Assembly: GCF_002287375.1 (NCBI RefSeq)
Contig: NZ_NPOA01000016.1
Coordinates: 1 to 64,000, forward strand
Direction: 5' to 3'
DNA from: Virgibacillus profundi
Lineage (GTDB): Bacteria > Bacillota > Bacilli > Bacillales > Amphibacillaceae
DNA: 64,000 nt
The notes under the pieces: generated by a model
What the model was told of the DNA's origin: nothing
The model's database searches: none
The model's input: only the letters and a program-made list of their open reading frames with translations
Shown here: positions 61,973-64,000 of the stretch, in pieces
How the letters are laid out: the number at the start of each line of letters is the position of its first letter
How positions within the stretch are numbered: position 1 is the stretch's first letter
Program-made: the position numbers and the translations under genes

Positions 61973-63030
61973 TCTGTCAGCACCTCCATAAGGCGATTGT
62001 TTTCTTTCGTACCTTTTATCGCGAACCGCAACCACTTTCCTTCTAAGCCAGGGAAATTATATGTATGTCTCGGAACAATTCCTCTCCTCAGCAGAAATTC
62101 AAAGAACGGCATCTGCTCTTTCTCCAGTGGGTCCCGTAATAGATAAAAATTAATGGAAGACTCCGATACCACAAACGCTTCCCTGTGAAAAAAGGAAAAC
62201 AGCCTTTCTCGTTCCGTATGTATAAAATTTATGGTGTTATCTATAAACCTGTCATCCTGCAGGCACAGTTCCCCTGCTGACATGGCAAGTATGTTGACAG
62301 ACCAATGCGGCTGATCGTCTGATAGTTTTTCGATGATATGCTTGCCGGCGAGTACATATCCAAGCCGTAAGCCGGGAATCGCATACATCTTCGTCATCGA
62401 ACGAAGAATGATTAAATTGCTGTAGTCTTTTAACAATGGCGCAATCGGAATATAGTCTTCCAAAAAGTCATAAAAAGCTTCATCGATAATGAGATAGCTA
62501 TTATTTTGTTTACATTCCTTCAATAGTTTAACGATCGTCGAATGAGGATATCGAATGCCCGTTGGATTATTTGGGTTGCATAAAAAGACTGCATCCATAC
62601 CCTTCAGTTTTAAAGCAATTTCCTTCTCATCCAACTCCCATTCAGGTTCTTTTAGATGATGATAAAAGATTTGACAGCCATTTTTATTACATGCTTTTTC
62701 ATATTCTGAAAAAGCCGGTTCAATAAGTAATACATTCTTACCAGCCAGCATCCTCCCTATCAATGAGATTATCTCTGATCCACCATTTCCAATTAAGATC
62801 GATGAACGATCCACATTCTCTCTCTCTGCAATCCGTTCTTTCAAAATAAGGGTATGGGGATCTGGATAATCATAAATTTCAGGATATAATTCCGACCACT
62901 TTTCCTTTAAGATTCCAGGAGGACCGAATGGGTTAATATTGGCACTGAAATCGATCAGGTTTTTCGGTTTGGATATTTTCATTTCCTTATAGATATATTG
63001 CGGATTAGAACCATGTTCCGGCCAGTTCAT
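61954..63030 (-). CDS. cobD: L-threonine-O-3-phosphate decarboxylase
   Basis: 358 aa PLP class I/II fold. LIDFSANINPFGPPGILKEK at the N-terminus, DAVFLCNPNNPTG, YLIIDEAFYDF and the PLP-lysine segment RSMTKMYAIPGLRLGYVLAG are CobD hallmarks. It makes (R)-1-amino-2-propanol phosphate for the corrin side chain. Overlaps cbiB by 26 bases. Confidence 0.93.
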   Translation of the reverse strand: MNWPEHGSNPQYIYKEMKISKPKNLIDFSANINPFGPPGILKEKWSELYPEIYDYPDPHTLILKERIAERENVDRSSILIGNGGSEIISLIGRMLAGKNVLLIEPAFSEYEKACNKNGCQIFYHHLKEPEWELDEKEIALKLKGMDAVFLCNPNNPTGIRYPHSTIVKLLKECKQNNSYLIIDEAFYDFLEDYIPIAPLLKDYSNLIILRSMTKMYAIPGLRLGYVLAGKHIIEKLSDDQPHWSVNILAMSAGELCLQDDRFIDNTINFIHTERERLFSFFHREAFVVSESSINFYLLRDPLEKEQMPFFEFLLRRGIVPRHTYNFPGLEGKWLRFAIKGTKENNRLMEVLTEWRQLP

Positions 63031-63967
63031 ACAATAATCCTCCCATGCTTATAAATAGCAAAAATAATATCGTTGTGCGGGTCAAAATGCTATTTGTTTT
63101 TATAATATGTTCTTCATTTAATCGTAAGATTGGTTCTCCCATAGTTTGTCTGTTAGAAATAATTCCTTTATAATAATTCACCCCGCCAAGCTGTACGCCC
63201 AGAAGTGATGCTATGGCCGCTTCCAGCCAGCCGCTGTTGGGACTTGGATGTCTTTTAGCATCACGGAATAAAATTCTAAATCCCTGTTTCCTGCTCATGC
63301 AGGCGGGCTTATGTCCTGACATAATCATAATGGCAGTCAAACGGCTTGGAATCCAATTAACCAAATCATCCAGTCTGGCAGCGGCCCAACCGAAGTCTTG
63401 AAACTTTTCGTTTTTATAACCAACCATAGAATCACATGTGTTGATTGCCCTGTAGACAATAGCAATTGGGGCACCGCCAATCAGCCCCCAAAATAAAGGT
63501 GCAGTTACCCCATCACTTATATTTTCAGCAACCGTTTCAACCGTGCCTCTTACAACTTCCTCTTTATTAAGATTTTCTGTATCTCTTCCGACGATATAAG
63601 AGAGTTTTAGTCTTGCATCGACCATATTCCCATTTTTAAGAGGCTGATAGACTTCCAGAGCTGCCTGTTTCAAACCTTTTTGGGCAATCGCCGTTGAAAT
63701 AATGATAGCTTCTGCTGCAATTCCCAGCACTGGATGGATCAAGTAGCACAACCATACAAGAGAGAATGATACGAGAAAAACCACACTGATGATCAGAAAA
63801 ACCATTATCAGTCCCTTACTTTTACGTGATATCCCTTTATTCAGTAGTTTTTCCAATAAGGAAATGCCGCTGCCTATCCATTTGACAGGGTGTGGCCATG
63901 CTGGCGGATCACCTATTATAAAGTCAATGAGGACAGCGATAAAAATTGCAATTAAATGATATTCCAT
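63005..63967 (-). CDS. cbiB: Adenosylcobinamide-phosphate synthase
   Basis: 320 aa membrane protein. DFIIGDPPAWPHPVKWIG near the start, GTVETVAENISDGVTAPLFW, and DLVNWIPSRLTAIMIM are CbiB/CobD-type motifs. It attaches aminopropanol phosphate to cobyric acid. It is the first cob gene visible; any cobalamin riboswitch would lie beyond the right edge. Confidence 0.94.
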   Translation of the reverse strand: MEYHLIAIFIAVLIDFIIGDPPAWPHPVKWIGSGISLLEKLLNKGISRKSKGLIMVFLIISVVFLVSFSLVWLCYLIHPVLGIAAEAIIISTAIAQKGLKQAALEVYQPLKNGNMVDARLKLSYIVGRDTENLNKEEVVRGTVETVAENISDGVTAPLFWGLIGGAPIAIVYRAINTCDSMVGYKNEKFQDFGWAAARLDDLVNWIPSRLTAIMIMSGHKPACMSRKQGFRILFRDAKRHPSPNSGWLEAAIASLLGVQLGGVNYYKGIISNRQTMGEPILRLNEEHIIKTNSILTRTTILFLLFISMGGLLYELAGTWF

Positions 63968-64000
63968 TATTCCTGATCCCTTTTTCTTTTTTTGTGATTG

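Overview
The window is chromosomal DNA of a low-GC, spore-forming Bacillaceae bacterium, most like the halophilic Virgibacillus/Oceanobacillus/Lentibacillus group. The signs are a complete ectoine operon (ectABC), a spore-coat cotD remnant, Gram-positive style RBSs (AGGAGG), TTG/GTG starts, and families typical of Bacillales (YkvS, DUF1292, DUF2512, PadR-DUF1700-DUF4097, a linearmycin-type lnrJKLMN locus, Lsa-type ABC-F, CblT/CblS). I saw no rRNA, tRNA, CRISPR array or intact prophage.

Layout. 0-6.5 kb is a rearranged accessory region: a TnpB (IS605-type) end, two related 10-codon mini-ORF leader blocks, a CD3324-type regulator, a DUF262 gene fused to what looks like the tail of a DnaB helicase, a convergent type II restriction-modification pair, and a SAM-I riboswitch in front of an unrecognised ORF. 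6.6-14.3 kb holds housekeeping and small genes (cupin, SGNH hydrolase, glycerol dehydrogenase, acetyltransferase, CPT-like kinase, small Bacillales proteins, a hendecad-repeat coiled coil) with gene fragments between them. 14.5-31.6 kb is rich in stress and resistance functions: an ABC-F ATPase behind an attenuator, the PadR membrane-stress operon, an Hsp33 paralogue with a TipAS-type MerR, the ars operon, an MFS pump with its TetR regulator, and lnrJKLMN. 32-40.4 kb mixes small enzymes with several decayed genes (cotD, uspA, marR). 40.8-46.1 kb holds ectABC, then an SSS symporter and an M24 peptidase. 46.4-53.3 kb holds a frameshifted MFS gene and a copper group (CueP, CopB ATPase, RclA-like flavoprotein); two of these have matching CsoR-like palindromes upstream. 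53.5-55.4 kb holds a two-gene unit (ATC-hydrolase-like protein plus N-carbamoylase) that could release L-cysteine. 56.3-64 kb is one long minus-strand cobalamin salvage operon, cbiB-cobD-cobU-cobQ-cobS-cobC-cobU-like-cblT-cblS-phosphatase.

How they work together. The cob cluster covers late corrinoid assembly and uses imported alpha-ribazole (CblT transporter, CblS kinase) in place of CobT. Its CobQ carries Ser where the glutaminase Cys is expected. The ectoine genes give osmoprotection; the copper, arsenic, ABC-F and lnr loci give metal and antibiotic tolerance.

Most worth a second look: the CobQ Cys-to-Ser change, the ATC-hydrolase duplication with its carbamoylase partner, the copper regulon with shared palindromes, the riboswitch-headed unknown ORF, the paired mini-ORF leaders, and the DUF262/DnaB chimera. 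No wholly new multi-gene system is proven by the sequence alone.
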